The translations under genes and the position numbers were made by a program. The notes beneath the pieces are model-generated. The model searched no databases. It was not told where the DNA came from and saw nothing but the letters and a program-made list of their open reading frames with translations. DNA of 39,921 nucleotides from an uncultured Mollicutes bacterium (GTDB taxonomy: Bacteria > Bacillota_I > Bacilli_A > RFN20 > CAG-826). Position 1 is the stretch's first letter. Each line of letters starts with the position of its first letter. This document shows positions 10,145-19,012 of this stretch, in pieces. The stretch lies in contig CAMNHN010000003.1 of the NCBI GenBank assembly GCA_946539555.1, positions 1-39,921 of the forward strand, written 5' to 3'.

Positions 10145-12214
10145 ATGGCTAGAGAGTACGACTTACAACATACCAGAAATATCGGTATCATGGCTCACAT
10201 TGATGCTGGTAAAACAACATGTACAGAACGTATCTTATATTTCACACATAAGATTCATAAAATTGGTGAAACACACGAAGGTGCTGCCACCATGGACTGG
10301 ATGGTTCAAGAACAAGAAAGAGGTATCACAATTACTAGTGCTGCCACAACTTGTTTCTGGAAAGAACATAGATTAAACATTATCGACACTCCAGGGCACG
10401 TAGACTTTACAGTTGAAGTTGAACGTTCACTTAGAGTTCTTGATGGTGCTGTCACAGTTCTTGATGGAAAAAACGGTGTTGAACCACAAACAGAAACAGT
10501 TTGGAGACAAGGTACAAAATATGGAGTTCCTAGAATTGTCTTTGTTAATAAACTTGATGCAATTGGTGCTGATTTCGAAATGAGTTGGAAATCAATTCAT
10601 GAAAAATTAGGTGCTAATGCAAAACCAGTTCAAATTCCAATCGGTATATCAAGTGAACTTAAAGGTGTCATTGATATCATTAAAAGAGAAGCTTGGGATT
10701 TCACTGATGCAAATAACCCAAAATTAATTCCAATGCCAGAAGAATATGCTGATAAAGTAGAACTTCTTAGAATGGAATTAATCGAAGATTTAGCAGGATT
10801 TGATGATGATTTCATGATGAAAGTTTTAGATGGAGAAGATCCAACTGTTGAAGAAATTAAAGCAGTCATCAGAAAAGCCACAATTAGCGGTGAATTCCAC
10901 CCAGTATTCTGTGGTTCAGCTTATAAAAACAAAGGTATTCAATTGTTACTTGATGGTATTATTGATTACCTCCCATCACCACTTGATATTTCTCCAGCAA
11001 AAGGAAATAAAGAAAATGGTGAAGAATATTCATGTGTTCCAGCAGACAATCAACCAATGGTTGGTTTAGCATTCAAAATTGCTACTGATCCATATGTTGG
11101 TCGTTTAGCTTATGTTCGTGTTTATTCAGGTATCCTTAAATCAGGAAGCTATGTTGAAAACACAAACAAAGGAATCAAAGAAAGAATTGGTCGTTTAGTT
11201 TTAATGCATTCAAATCACAGAGAAGAAGTCGAAGCACTTCATGCTGGTGAAATCGGTGCAATTATTGGTCTTAAAAATACCACAACAGGTGAGACACTCT
11301 GTCAAGAAGGTCTTGGAGTCATCTTAGAGAAGATGGAATTCCCAGAACCAGTTATTGAAGAAGCTGTCGAACCAAAAACAAAAGGCGATCAAGAAAAAAT
11401 GAGTATTGCTTTAGCTAAACTTGCTGAAGAAGACCCAACATTTAAAGTTCATACGTCAGAAGATAGTGGTCAAACAATTATCGCTGGTGTTGGTGAATTA
11501 CACCTTGATATTATCGTTGATAGATTAAGAAGAGAATTCAATGTCCAAGTCAACGTTGGTAAACCACAAGTCGGATATAGAGAAACAATTAGATGTGAAG
11601 GCGATTGTGAAGGCAAATATATCAGACAATCCGGTGGTAGAGGTCAATATGGTCACGTCATTATTGATTTTGAACCAAATCCAGGCAAAGGTTTTGAATT
11701 CGTAAATGCTGTTGTTGGTGGTACAGTTCCAAAAGAATATATTAAACCAACTCAAGATGGTCTTGTCGATGCTCTTCAAAGAGGTTTAATCGCTGGTTAT
11801 CCAGTTATTGACATCAAAGCTACATTACATGATGGTTCTTACCATGATGTTGATAGTAGTGAAGCAGCCTATAAAATCGCAGCAAGTATGGCTTTAAAAG
11901 AAGCTGCTAAAAAATGTGATCCTGTCATCTTAGAACCAATCATGAAGATTGAAGTTACAGTCCCAGAACAATATTATGGTGATGTAATTGGTGATATCTC
12001 TAGACGTAGAGGTAATATGACCGGAGAAAGCCAAAGAGGAAATGCTAAAATCGTTGAAGCCGAAGTTCCACTTTCAGAAATGTTTGGTTACGTTACAGAT
12101 TTAAGATCATTTACTCAAGGTAGAGGAAGCTACTCAATGTCATTTGATCATTTCGGTGAATGTCCAAGATTCATTCAAGACGAAATCATCAAAAAAGTTG
12201 GTGGCGCCAAGTAA
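10145..12214 (+). CDS. fusA: Elongation factor G
   Basis: Translocation GTPase of the ribosome, 689 residues, of normal length. G1 P-loop AHIDAGKTT at residues 17-25, G3 DTPGH, G4 NKLDAIGAD; domains II-V follow to the C-terminal end. The ribosome binding site is weak (TTTAGGTCG before ATG 10145), unlike rpsG, which suggests coupling to the rpsG stop 14 bases upstream. Followed by a 107-base gap before tuf. Confidence 0.98.
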   Translation: MAREYDLQHTRNIGIMAHIDAGKTTCTERILYFTHKIHKIGETHEGAATMDWMVQEQERGITITSAATTCFWKEHRLNIIDTPGHVDFTVEVERSLRVLDGAVTVLDGKNGVEPQTETVWRQGTKYGVPRIVFVNKLDAIGADFEMSWKSIHEKLGANAKPVQIPIGISSELKGVIDIIKREAWDFTDANNPKLIPMPEEYADKVELLRMELIEDLAGFDDDFMMKVLDGEDPTVEEIKAVIRKATISGEFHPVFCGSAYKNKGIQLLLDGIIDYLPSPLDISPAKGNKENGEEYSCVPADNQPMVGLAFKIATDPYVGRLAYVRVYSGILKSGSYVENTNKGIKERIGRLVLMHSNHREEVEALHAGEIGAIIGLKNTTTGETLCQEGLGVILEKMEFPEPVIEEAVEPKTKGDQEKMSIALAKLAEEDPTFKVHTSEDSGQTIIAGVGELHLDIIVDRLRREFNVQVNVGKPQVGYRETIRCEGDCEGKYIRQSGGRGQYGHVIIDFEPNPGKGFEFVNAVVGGTVPKEYIKPTQDGLVDALQRGLIAGYPVIDIKATLHDGSYHDVDSSEAAYKIAASMALKEAAKKCDPVILEPIMKIEVTVPEQYYGDVIGDISRRRGNMTGESQRGNAKIVEAEVPLSEMFGYVTDLRSFTQGRGSYSMSFDHFGECPRFIQDEIIKKVGGAK

Positions 12215-12321
12215 AAATTAATTCAATATATATCTTTAGATATTTATTGATTAACTAAAGAAAATTTAATAAAATATTTTCATTGCAAAGCTATTTAATA
12301 ATTAGGAGGAAAAATTACTTT

Positions 12322-13506
12322 ATGGCAAAAGAAAAATTTGATAGAAGTAAGGTCCATATGAACATTGGTACCATCGGCCACGTCGACCATGGTAAAACAA
12401 CCTTAACAGCAGCTATCACACACGTTCTTGCAAAAGCAGGCTTATCAAAAGTCATGGACTACGATCAAATTGACGCAGCTCCAGAAGAAAAAGCAAGAGG
12501 TATCACGATTAATACAGCTCACATCGAGTACCAAACAGCAAAAAGACACTATGCACACGTTGACTGTCCAGGGCACGCAGACTATGTTAAAAACATGATT
12601 ACTGGTGCTGCTCAAATGGATGGTGCTATCTTAGTCGTCGCTGCTACAGATGGTGTTATGCCACAAACAAGAGAACACATCTTACTTGCTAGACAAGTTG
12701 GTGTTCCATATATCGTTGTTTTCTTAAACAAAACAGACTTAGTTGATGACCCAGAATTAATTGACTTAGTTGAAATGGACGTCAGAGACTTATTAAGTAA
12801 ATATGGTTTCCCAGGCGATGAAGTACCAATCATCCGTGGTTCAGCAAGAAAAGCTCTTGATGGTGATCCAGAAGCAGAAAAAGCAATTCTTGAATTAATG
12901 GATGCTGTTGATAGCTACTTCCCAGATCCAACAAGAGATGTTGATAAACCATTCTTAATGCCTATCGAAGACGTTATCACAATTACAGGTCGTGGTACCG
13001 TTGTTACAGGTAGAGTCGAAAGAGGTCAAGTTAAATTAGGTGACCCAGTTGAAATCGTCGGTATCAGACAAACAAAGAGTTCAGTCGTTACAGGTATCGA
13101 AATGTTCAGAAAAACACTTGATTACGCCGAAGCAGGTGACAATGCTGGTGTCTTATTAAGAGGTGTTGCTAGAGACGAAGTTATCCGTGGTCAAGTTTTA
13201 GCTAAACCAGGATCAATCACACCACACTCAAAATTCACCTGCCAATGCTACATTCTTACAAAAGAAGAAGGTGGTAGACATACAGCTTTCTTAAGCAACT
13301 ACAGACCACAATTCTTCTTCCACACAACAGATATCACTGGTACAATTACTCTTCCAGCAGGAACAGATATGGTTATGCCAGGTGATAACGTTACATTCAC
13401 AGTTGAATTAATTCACCCAGTCGCAGTCGAAAAAGGTACACAATTCTCCATCCGTGAAGGTGGTAGAACAGTTGGTGCTGGTACTGTTGCTGAAATCATC
13501 AAATAG
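12322..13506 (+). CDS. tuf: Elongation factor Tu
   Basis: Delivers aminoacyl-tRNA to the ribosome. 394 residues; ATG 12322 is chosen because AGGAGG (12304-12309) precedes it and the product starts [21 protein letters not shown]-loop GHVDHGKT at residues 19-26, DCPGH, and NKTD present. In domain 3 the normally near-invariant YFRTTD is FFHTTD: His334 here equals Arg333 of E. coli numbering, a contact position for pulvomycin. The 107-base gap to fusA contains an AT-rich inverted repeat and a TTGATT...TAAAAT pair with 17-bp spacing or so, so tuf may also have its own promoter. Terminator at 13531-13555. Confidence 0.98.
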   Translation: MAKEKFDRSKVHMNIGTIGHVDHGKTTLTAAITHVLAKAGLSKVMDYDQIDAAPEEKARGITINTAHIEYQTAKRHYAHVDCPGHADYVKNMITGAAQMDGAILVVAATDGVMPQTREHILLARQVGVPYIVVFLNKTDLVDDPELIDLVEMDVRDLLSKYGFPGDEVPIIRGSARKALDGDPEAEKAILELMDAVDSYFPDPTRDVDKPFLMPIEDVITITGRGTVVTGRVERGQVKLGDPVEIVGIRQTKSSVVTGIEMFRKTLDYAEAGDNAGVLLRGVARDEVIRGQVLAKPGSITPHSKFTCQCYILTKEEGGRHTAFLSNYRPQFFFHTTDITGTITLPAGTDMVMPGDNVTFTVELIHPVAVEKGTQFSIREGGRTVGAGTVAEIIK

Positions 13507-13530
13507 TTTTAACTACTTGAATATCAAAAA

Positions 13531-13555
13531 GAGCTATCGTAAGATAGTTCTTTTT
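13531..13555 (+). terminator. Terminator of tuf
   Basis: GAGCTATC / GATAGTTC stem with one G-U pair, GTAA loop, then TTTTT. Confidence 0.9.
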
Positions 13556-13580
13556 ATACGCCCGAAAAGAGTATAAAAGA

Positions 13581-13609
13581 TTGCTAAAACCTAGCAAAAA
13601 TCATATAAT
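13581..13609 (+). promoter_or_regulatory. Promoter of the MgtC-like gene, leaderless placement
   Basis: -35 TTGCTA (13581-13586), exactly 17 bases, -10 TATAAT (13604-13609). The -10 ends 7 bases before ATG 13617, so transcription should start at or one base before the start codon. This is the clearest leaderless promoter in the window. Confidence 0.75.
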
Positions 13610-13616
13610 TTATAGC

Positions 13617-14369
13617 ATGAAAACAATAGATCAAGTAATTGCCGATAAATTGGGCAATTGGTATATTGGCGATTGGCCAATTGGTAATTTTATTTTATGC
13701 ACAATCTCACTTTTGCTTTGTGTTATTTTGTGTGGAGCAATAGGTATTGAAAGAGAAAAGCGTGGAAGAAGCGCAGGATTAAGAACTCACTTACTTGTTG
13801 GTGTTGGCTCTTGTATAGTTATGATTATCTCTATTTATGGTTTCCCAACAATTTATGTTGATGGAACAGTAATGAATAGAGATATAGCCCGTCTTGCTGC
13901 TCAAATTGTTAGTGGTATTGGTTTTTTAGGCGCAGGTGCTATTATTCATAAAAATGCAGGCACAAAAGGGTTAACAACAGCTGCATCAATTTGGATTGTT
14001 ATGGCTATAGGTCTTGCTTGTGGTTCTTTCAACTTTATTCTTGCAATTGGTGGTACAGTTTTAATTATTTTAGTTTTAACTGTCTTTATTAAAATTGAAA
14101 ACCGCATTATTAAAAAGAATCCATTATTTATCATTCATTCAACGATTGATTCACCTGTTGCTGGAAAGATTATTGAAATCACTAATAAGTACAATTCAAA
14201 GATTGAAAATTTGAAAAGCGAAATTGATGATGAAGGCATTTTAGAAATCACTTTTTATGTATTATCAAACGCACAAAATTTTGATCCTAATATCATTTCT
14301 ACTGAAATTAGTTCAATTGAAGGCGTTAAAGATGTGCAAATTTTAAATAATGCTAAAAAGGTTAGATAA
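13617..14369 (+). CDS. MgtC/SapB family membrane protein
   Basis: About 250 residues. ATG 13617 is preferred to TTG 13581, which is itself the -35 box. Four to five hydrophobic helices lie in residues 15-160, including FILCTISLLLCVILCGAIGI and the family signatures GIEREKRGRSAGLRTH and IVSGIGFLGAGAII. A soluble ACT-like C-terminal domain (about 180-250) follows. MgtC homologues are implicated in Mg2+ limitation and virulence in other bacteria; the role here is unknown. Monocistronic, between two terminators. Confidence 0.88.
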   Translation: MKTIDQVIADKLGNWYIGDWPIGNFILCTISLLLCVILCGAIGIEREKRGRSAGLRTHLLVGVGSCIVMIISIYGFPTIYVDGTVMNRDIARLAAQIVSGIGFLGAGAIIHKNAGTKGLTTAASIWIVMAIGLACGSFNFILAIGGTVLIILVLTVFIKIENRIIKKNPLFIIHSTIDSPVAGKIIEITNKYNSKIENLKSEIDDEGILEITFYVLSNAQNFDPNIISTEISSIEGVKDVQILNNAKKVR

Positions 14370-14390
14370 GAAAAATAAGCTTAAAAAACA

Positions 14391-14422
14391 AAAAGAGAAT
14401 GTGAAATTCTCTTTTATTTTTT
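14391..14422 (+). terminator. Terminator of the MgtC-like gene
   Basis: AAAAGAGAA / TTCTCTTTT stem with a 7-base loop, followed by ATTTTTT. Confidence 0.85.
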
Positions 14423-14505
14423 GCTAAATTTTGAAAATGTGCAAACTACTAAAAAACTACTAATTTTTAAAAATAATTGAGTTTTGCAGACTTTTTATTT
14501 AGATA

Positions 14506-15186
14506 TTACAATAATTTTATAATTTGAGTTAAGATTTCAAAAGTAATTCCAGCAGATTCATCTACCATTTTATAATATTCATCAAGGCCGCCGTTTTTAG
14601 AATCAGATACACCTTTGATAAAAATAGATCTACAATTGTGTTTTAAAGATGCTATTAAAATCCCTAATGATTCCATCTCACATATTAAACATCCAAAATT
14701 ATCATGTAGATAATCTTTGAATTTTGGTTCTGTCAAAAATTTATTTCCAGAAGCACAAGTAACATGAGGTATATTAGGGAAATTCTTTTTTACTAGTTCA
14801 AGTAAATCTTTTGATGGAATTAAATAAGTTGAATCAAAATCTTGATGATAGCCCAGTGGAGTGCCATCAAGTTCTTTTAAATCTAATTCATAATCAAAAA
14901 TTTTATCGATAATAACTGTACTATTTAAATCTAGGTCATCAACTAAACTTCCAACAACACCATAATTTATAATGGTATCTACTCCATATTTATCAATTAA
15001 ATGTTGTGTAGCAAGAGCAGAATTAATTTCGCCAATTCCACAATTTATCGCATATATTTCTTTGCCTTCTAAAATTATTTTAAATAAAGGAAAAGGAACT
15101 TGCTCAAGTTTGATATTATCAATATTCCTAAACTTGAATATAGCTTGGAACTCGTTTTTTGTTGCCACAACTAGACCTAATTTCAT
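14506..15186 (-). CDS. mtnN: 5'-methylthioadenosine/S-adenosylhomocysteine nucleosidase family protein
   Basis: Cleaves the adenine from MTA and SAH in the methionine salvage and activated-methyl cycle. 226 residues, usual length. Family features: N-terminal GLVVATKNEF, the GIGEINSA loop, INYGVVGSL, the active-site segment CEMES around residue 170, and GVSDS near the C terminus (catalytic Asp). ATG has AGAGGA upstream (15197-15202 on the plus strand, read in complement). Its extended -10 (TGCTATAAT) lies in the 82-base divergent region shared with the flavoprotein gene. Confidence 0.88.
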   Translation of the reverse strand: MKLGLVVATKNEFQAIFKFRNIDNIKLEQVPFPLFKIILEGKEIYAINCGIGEINSALATQHLIDKYGVDTIINYGVVGSLVDDLDLNSTVIIDKIFDYELDLKELDGTPLGYHQDFDSTYLIPSKDLLELVKKNFPNIPHVTCASGNKFLTEPKFKDYLHDNFGCLICEMESLGILIASLKHNCRSIFIKGVSDSKNGGLDEYYKMVDESAGITFEILTQIIKLL

Positions 15187-15234
15187 ACAATTAATTCCTC
15201 TAAAAACTTATTTTTAAATGAAAACGACTCTAAA

Positions 15235-15268
15235 ATTATAGCAGTTTTTATGGTATTATAAAATAAGT
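15235..15268. promoter_or_regulatory. Overlapping divergent promoters
   Basis: On the minus strand an extended -10, TGCTATAAT (15243 down to 15235), serves the nucleosidase. On the plus strand TATAAA (15257-15262) ends 6 bases before ATG 15269 and serves the flavoprotein as a leaderless gene. The -35 regions of the two necessarily overlap, so they may compete for polymerase. Confidence 0.55.
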
Positions 15269-16450
15269 ATGAAAGTAGGAATTATCGGTCAAGGACAAGC
15301 AGGTTTAGTGCTTGCGATTATGTTAAAAAAGAATATCAAAGATGTTGATATAACGATTATTGATAAAAACCAAATTGCTGGTAAAAAATTATTAGCAACA
15401 GGTAATGGAAGATGTAATCTTGCTAATTTGAAAATTAAAGAAAATTCATATAATTCAAAAGAAGCTTTAAAAATTGTAAAAGATTTTGATGCAAAGAAGC
15501 AAATCGAGTTTTATAAAAGCATTGGTATAATGACAAGGTCTTTAAATGATTTAGTTTATCCATTTTCTTTAAGTGCTAAAAATTATGTCGATTATTTAAT
15601 TAGATATATAAAAGAATTAAAAATTAAATTAATAAATAATGAAATAGTTAAAAGCTATGAAAGTAGTGAAAGCAAAGTAAAAGTTACTACTAATAAAAAA
15701 GTTTTTGTATTCGATTATTTAATTTTCGCTACAGGAAATGAAAGCGCACCTCAATTAGGTGGAGATCCATCCATTTTAAATATTTTGAAAAAACATGGAT
15801 ACATTATAAAAGAGAATAAACCTGGTTTGTGTCCAATTAGAACAATTGAGCAAACTAAAAATATTGAAAATGAAAGATGGAAATGTAAAGTAAGCTTAAC
15901 AGTCGACAAAGAAAAAGTATATGAAGAAGATGGTGAAGTATTGTTTAAAAAAGATGGTTTAAGTGGTATTGCTATTTTTAATTGCGCTTCTTTAATCGCA
16001 AGAAATAGAAAATTTAAGAAAGCTTCAATTAGTTTAGACTTAATGCCAGAACTATCAATAAGTGAAGTAGAAAAGGTTTTTTTTGATATGAATTTTGTGT
16101 CTAAAGAATCTTTCTTATATGGAATTTTTACTAAACCTATGGCTTCATATATTCATTATATAGCGAATGTTAAAAATCCTTTTAGATATACAAACACAGA
16201 AATTAAGAAGATTGCTAAGGCAGTAAAAGAATTAACTTTTAATTATAAAGAAAGTTATGATTTTAAAGATTGCCAAGTTGCTATCGGTGGTTTAGAATTT
16301 GAAAATTTAAATTCAAATTTATTCTCAAAAATTGAAAATAATGTAGGATTTGCTGGGGAATTGTTAAATGCAGACGGTTTATGTGGTGGTTTTAATCTAA
16401 TGTTTGCAACTGCAACAGCAAATAAGATTTGTGATTATTTATTAAAATAA
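15269..16450 (+). CDS. HI0933/YhiN-family FAD-dependent oxidoreductase
   Basis: 393 residues. Rossmann FAD motif GIIGQGQAGLVLA at residues 4-16, followed by the family signature GKKLLATGNGRCNLAN (about 38-53) and a C-terminal GGF-type FAD motif (GELLNADGLCGGFNL). Members (BaiN-like, YhiN) are flavoproteins of mostly unknown substrate. The gene has no Shine-Dalgarno sequence. Convergent with the phosphodiesterase gene, five bases away; the rho-independent terminator lies inside that neighbour's coding sequence at 16474-16497. Confidence 0.88.
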   Translation: MKVGIIGQGQAGLVLAIMLKKNIKDVDITIIDKNQIAGKKLLATGNGRCNLANLKIKENSYNSKEALKIVKDFDAKKQIEFYKSIGIMTRSLNDLVYPFSLSAKNYVDYLIRYIKELKIKLINNEIVKSYESSESKVKVTTNKKVFVFDYLIFATGNESAPQLGGDPSILNILKKHGYIIKENKPGLCPIRTIEQTKNIENERWKCKVSLTVDKEKVYEEDGEVLFKKDGLSGIAIFNCASLIARNRKFKKASISLDLMPELSISEVEKVFFDMNFVSKESFLYGIFTKPMASYIHYIANVKNPFRYTNTEIKKIAKAVKELTFNYKESYDFKDCQVAIGGLEFENLNSNLFSKIENNVGFAGELLNADGLCGGFNLMFATATANKICDYLLK

Positions 16451-16455
16451 GTTAT

Positions 16456-16911
16456 TTATAAATCAATTTCTTTAAACTCGTATTTTACGAGTTTTTTATT
16501 TTCTATGGTCAAAATTAAATAAGATCCTTTTGACCCATCTCTTGGTCTAGTAAGGCTACCAGGATTAAAAATATATGTATTTTTTACTTTATTTGCCAAC
16601 TTAATATGAGTATGGCCGAAAAGAAAAATATCACATTTTAAGTCTTCGATATATTTAGAAGGATTCATCTGAAATTTAAATCCGTCTCCATGTTCCATAT
16701 GAATTTTTAAGCCATCGATTTCAATATCTTTTGTTTTTGGGAAATCTGCATAATCACAATTTCCTTTAACGGTTGAGTAATCATTCATTAAGTATTCTGG
16801 TAATTCAGAATCACCGAGATGCAAAAAATAATCGCATGTTGCGTTTTGGTAATACAAATCTTTTAATAAAGAAACATTTCGATGAGTGTCACTAACGATT
16901 AATATTTTCAT
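16456..16911 (-). CDS. YfcE/MJ0936-type metallophosphoesterase
   Basis: 151-residue phosphodiesterase of the calcineurin-like superfamily. Metal-binding motifs in order: SDTHRN (residues 7-12), HLGDSE, KGNCD, EHGDG and FGHTH, then NPGSLTRPR. The fourth motif is EHGDG rather than the usual THGH, but both metal-binding His are placed plausibly. A TATAAT (complement of 16922-16927) ends 10 bases before the ATG with no Shine-Dalgarno sequence, so the leader is only a few bases. Confidence 0.88.
   Translation of the reverse strand: MKILIVSDTHRNVSLLKDLYYQNATCDYFLHLGDSELPEYLMNDYSTVKGNCDYADFPKTKDIEIDGLKIHMEHGDGFKFQMNPSKYIEDLKCDIFLFGHTHIKLANKVKNTYIFNPGSLTRPRDGSKGSYLILTIENKKLVKYEFKEIDL
16474..16497 (+). 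terminator. Terminator embedded in a convergent coding sequence
   Basis: AAACTCGT / ACGAGTTT with ATTTT loop and a T run (to 16497). It serves the flavoprotein gene while encoding the last residues (VKYEF region) of the convergent phosphodiesterase. Confidence 0.75.
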
Positions 16912-17325
16912 AACATCTAATATTATAAAATGTAAATTGTAATTTTGAATGCACTATATAATTTTGCATAATTAATTTAATTTATTTTGTTTTTTAGCAA
17001 ATACACAATTGAAAAATTTTTAAATTTTTAAAACTTATTGTTACAAATCTACTTTGAAAGCCTTTCATATATCGATAGTATGCTGCTTATAGAATTCAGT
17101 AAAAATGGCAAGAAATTGAATTGTATATTAAAAATTATACTAATATTGCTTTTAATATTTATAATATAAGTAATGAAAAAGAAAATCCGATTATCATCGA
17201 ATGAGTTTTATAGGGAAAGTATATTTCTTCTTCCTTTTTTGGTAACGATTATGATAATTACATATTTTTATATTCTGAAAATATTTCTGATGTCGAATTG
17301 AACTTATATTTAGACAAAATTGATT
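16912..17325. other. Gene-poor, decayed AT-rich stretch
   Basis: About 410 bases without an intact gene. Frame 3 from 17103 to 17348 reads as protein-like sequence (for example FFGNDYDNYIFLYSEN) but is cut by TGA at about 17202 and TAG at 17211 and has no start codon. I interpret it as the remains of a small gene. The last 23 bases overlap the ATG of the next ORF. Nothing else is recognisable. Confidence 0.45.
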
Positions 17326-17577
17326 ATGGAAAAAAGAAATTATATTAAATTTAATGAATTGATTTTAATTGATATTTTAATGCTTGTAAGGTTTTCAAAT
17401 AACGATGATATTAAGTTCTTTTCTAGTTTGATAAATTCAAAGTATCTATACTTGAATATTGGTGATAATTCGGTAGGAATTGGATTTAAAAATGAACAAA
17501 TACCTAAGAATTCGACTGAAGAAGCGTTTGATACTTTTGTTGAATTTCTAGGTCAAAAGGCGATTCTGTTTTTGTAA
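17326..17577 (+). CDS. Hypothetical small acidic protein
   Basis: 83 residues from ATG 17326 (a TTG at 17320 is an alternative). No ribosome binding site is visible; the start overlaps the end of the decayed frame before it, suggesting former translational coupling. I do not recognise the family. The TAA at 17575-17577 is followed after five codons, in the same frame, by the TTG that opens the next ORF, so the two could be one gene broken by a nonsense mutation. Confidence 0.45.
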   Translation: MEKRNYIKFNELILIDILMLVRFSNNDDIKFFSSLINSKYLYLNIGDNSVGIGFKNEQIPKNSTEEAFDTFVEFLGQKAILFL

Positions 17578-17592
17578 GAAAATAGAGAGATT

Positions 17593-18477
17593 TTGAAGAT
17601 TGAGGTTTATATAGAGAATTCAATTAATTTTTTCATTAATTATAAAAAGGAATGCTTGAAATTATCAAAAAGGAAGAAGACATTTTTTGATAACATTAAA
17701 TTCAATCGAATTGATAATTATTCTTATTATTATTTCGAATCTACTTTAAATCGTATAAAAATAAAGGAAAGTGTCATATTGATAAAACATAAATGTTATT
17801 TAAAACTTGCCTTATTTGATTATAATAATCTAACTAAGTCTTTATGCAGTCTACAAAAGTTAATTTGTTTTTATAATGAATCTAGCGATTTGGAAAAATT
17901 AGAATTAATGTGTTTGATAAACACCTATTACTTAGGATTTATTATATATTGCATGAGAGAATACAATATATCTGATAAAGCGTTGTTTACTGTAACAGAT
18001 CTCAATAACAACTATTTGTTTTCCCATTTATATAAGTCGATTGATGATTTTGTCTTTAATTTTATAAAAAATGTTAATTCTTTTAACGAAAAAGAATATA
18101 TTGTGAAAATTGATTTATTTGAACACTTTTTATATTCTTCAATATATGCTTTTGAACTTAGTGAATCTAAGCTTTTAAAAGATTTAGATAAGTATAATAT
18201 TAAACTTCATTTTAGATTTAATTATAATTCGTATTTTACTAAAATAATTAAGGATAAAAAAATCGATTTAACAATTGGAAAGAACTTTAAAATCTATGAG
18301 TTAAATGAATCAACTGAATTTATTAATGAAATTTTGCGATGGAATAAACTTAATATTTCTGAAGATGAAATTATATTGCGAGCTGCTTATTTAATTTTGT
18401 TGATTAAGAAAAATTCAAATCAAGTCGCAAAAAAAGAAATTTTGCACATTAATAAGAAGACTTCCATCAGAGCTTAA
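17593..18477 (+). CDS. Hypothetical protein, TTG start
   Basis: 294 residues, rich in Ile, Lys, Asn, Tyr and Phe; no signal peptide and no clear transmembrane helix. No family recognised. TTG 17593 is preceded by a poor AGAGAGA site; there is no early ATG. It shares reading frame with the ORF ending at 17577, with only a TAA and five codons between. Codon use is more AT-extreme than the housekeeping genes. It lies in a decayed island next to a broken queH, so it may itself be non-functional. Confidence 0.5.
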   Translation: MKIEVYIENSINFFINYKKECLKLSKRKKTFFDNIKFNRIDNYSYYYFESTLNRIKIKESVILIKHKCYLKLALFDYNNLTKSLCSLQKLICFYNESSDLEKLELMCLINTYYLGFIIYCMREYNISDKALFTVTDLNNNYLFSHLYKSIDDFVFNFIKNVNSFNEKEYIVKIDLFEHFLYSSIYAFELSESKLLKDLDKYNIKLHFRFNYNSYFTKIIKDKKIDLTIGKNFKIYELNESTEFINEILRWNKLNISEDEIILRAAYLILLIKKNSNQVAKKEILHINKKTSIRA

Positions 18478-18509
18478 ATGTTAAATTGATATATAAATTA
18501 TAGAAATGA

Positions 18510-18922
18510 AATACATTAGAAAATAATAAGTTTTTTATTATAAAGGTTATAATATATTATCCTGAAAACGAATTTGAAAAACGTTTTGAAGCTTTAACAA
18601 AATATGTCGAATTTATTGAAAAAGCCTGCAAAACTCATATCAAAATTATAAAAGATACATATAATCATGATGAATTTATATGTGATTTACTACCTTTTAA
18701 AGGCGAAGAAGAAGGTGGACATAGATGTAAAATTTGTATTGAAAAACGTTTTAAAAGAACATTTGATTTTGCTTTATCTAATGGGTTTAAATATGTTACA
18801 ACAGTAATGAGTATATCAAGAAATAAAGATGTAGAGTATCTAAATATGCTAGGAGAAGAACTTGCTAAAAATATAAAAATCTAACATATGTACATGCAGA
18901 TTTTAAAAAGAATACTGGTTAA
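18510..18922 (+). pseudogene. queH: Remnant of epoxyqueuosine reductase QueH
   Basis: QueH reduces epoxyqueuosine to queuosine in tRNA. Translation of 18510-18884 gives a QueH-like core: IIYYPENEFEKR (family YNPNI-x-EYxKR), GGHRCKICIEKRFKRT (the CxxC of GGxRCxxCxxxR) and TTVMSISRNKD (family TTLTISPxKN). It has no start codon and lacks the N-terminal Cys-Cys motif. It stops at 18882-18884; after a one-frame shift near 18876 the reading continues as YVHADFKKNTG, matching the family's Y-x-x-DFKK-x-xG, then stops at 18920-18922 before the C-terminal cluster cysteines. So it is truncated at both ends and frameshifted. Confidence 0.85.
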
Positions 18923-18998
18923 TTTTTTTCGCGCGAACCCTATTAATAAATATTAATGAAAAAATTAAACTAAATATTTATTTCTTAAATTAAATATT

Positions 18999-19004
18999 TA
19001 TAAT
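18999..19004 (+). promoter_or_regulatory. -10 box of the decarboxylase gene, leaderless placement
   Basis: TATAAT ending 8 bases before ATG 19013, no Shine-Dalgarno sequence, weak -35. Confidence 0.5.
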
Positions 19005-19012
19005 TAATACGA

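Noticed and set aside
17173-17301. 42-residue hydrophobic ORF (MKKKIRLSSNEFYRE...) with TATAAT 7 bases upstream
   Set aside because: It fits the leaderless pattern but would be the only TGA-ended gene here, and another frame over the same bases reads as more protein-like sequence. Left as unsupported.
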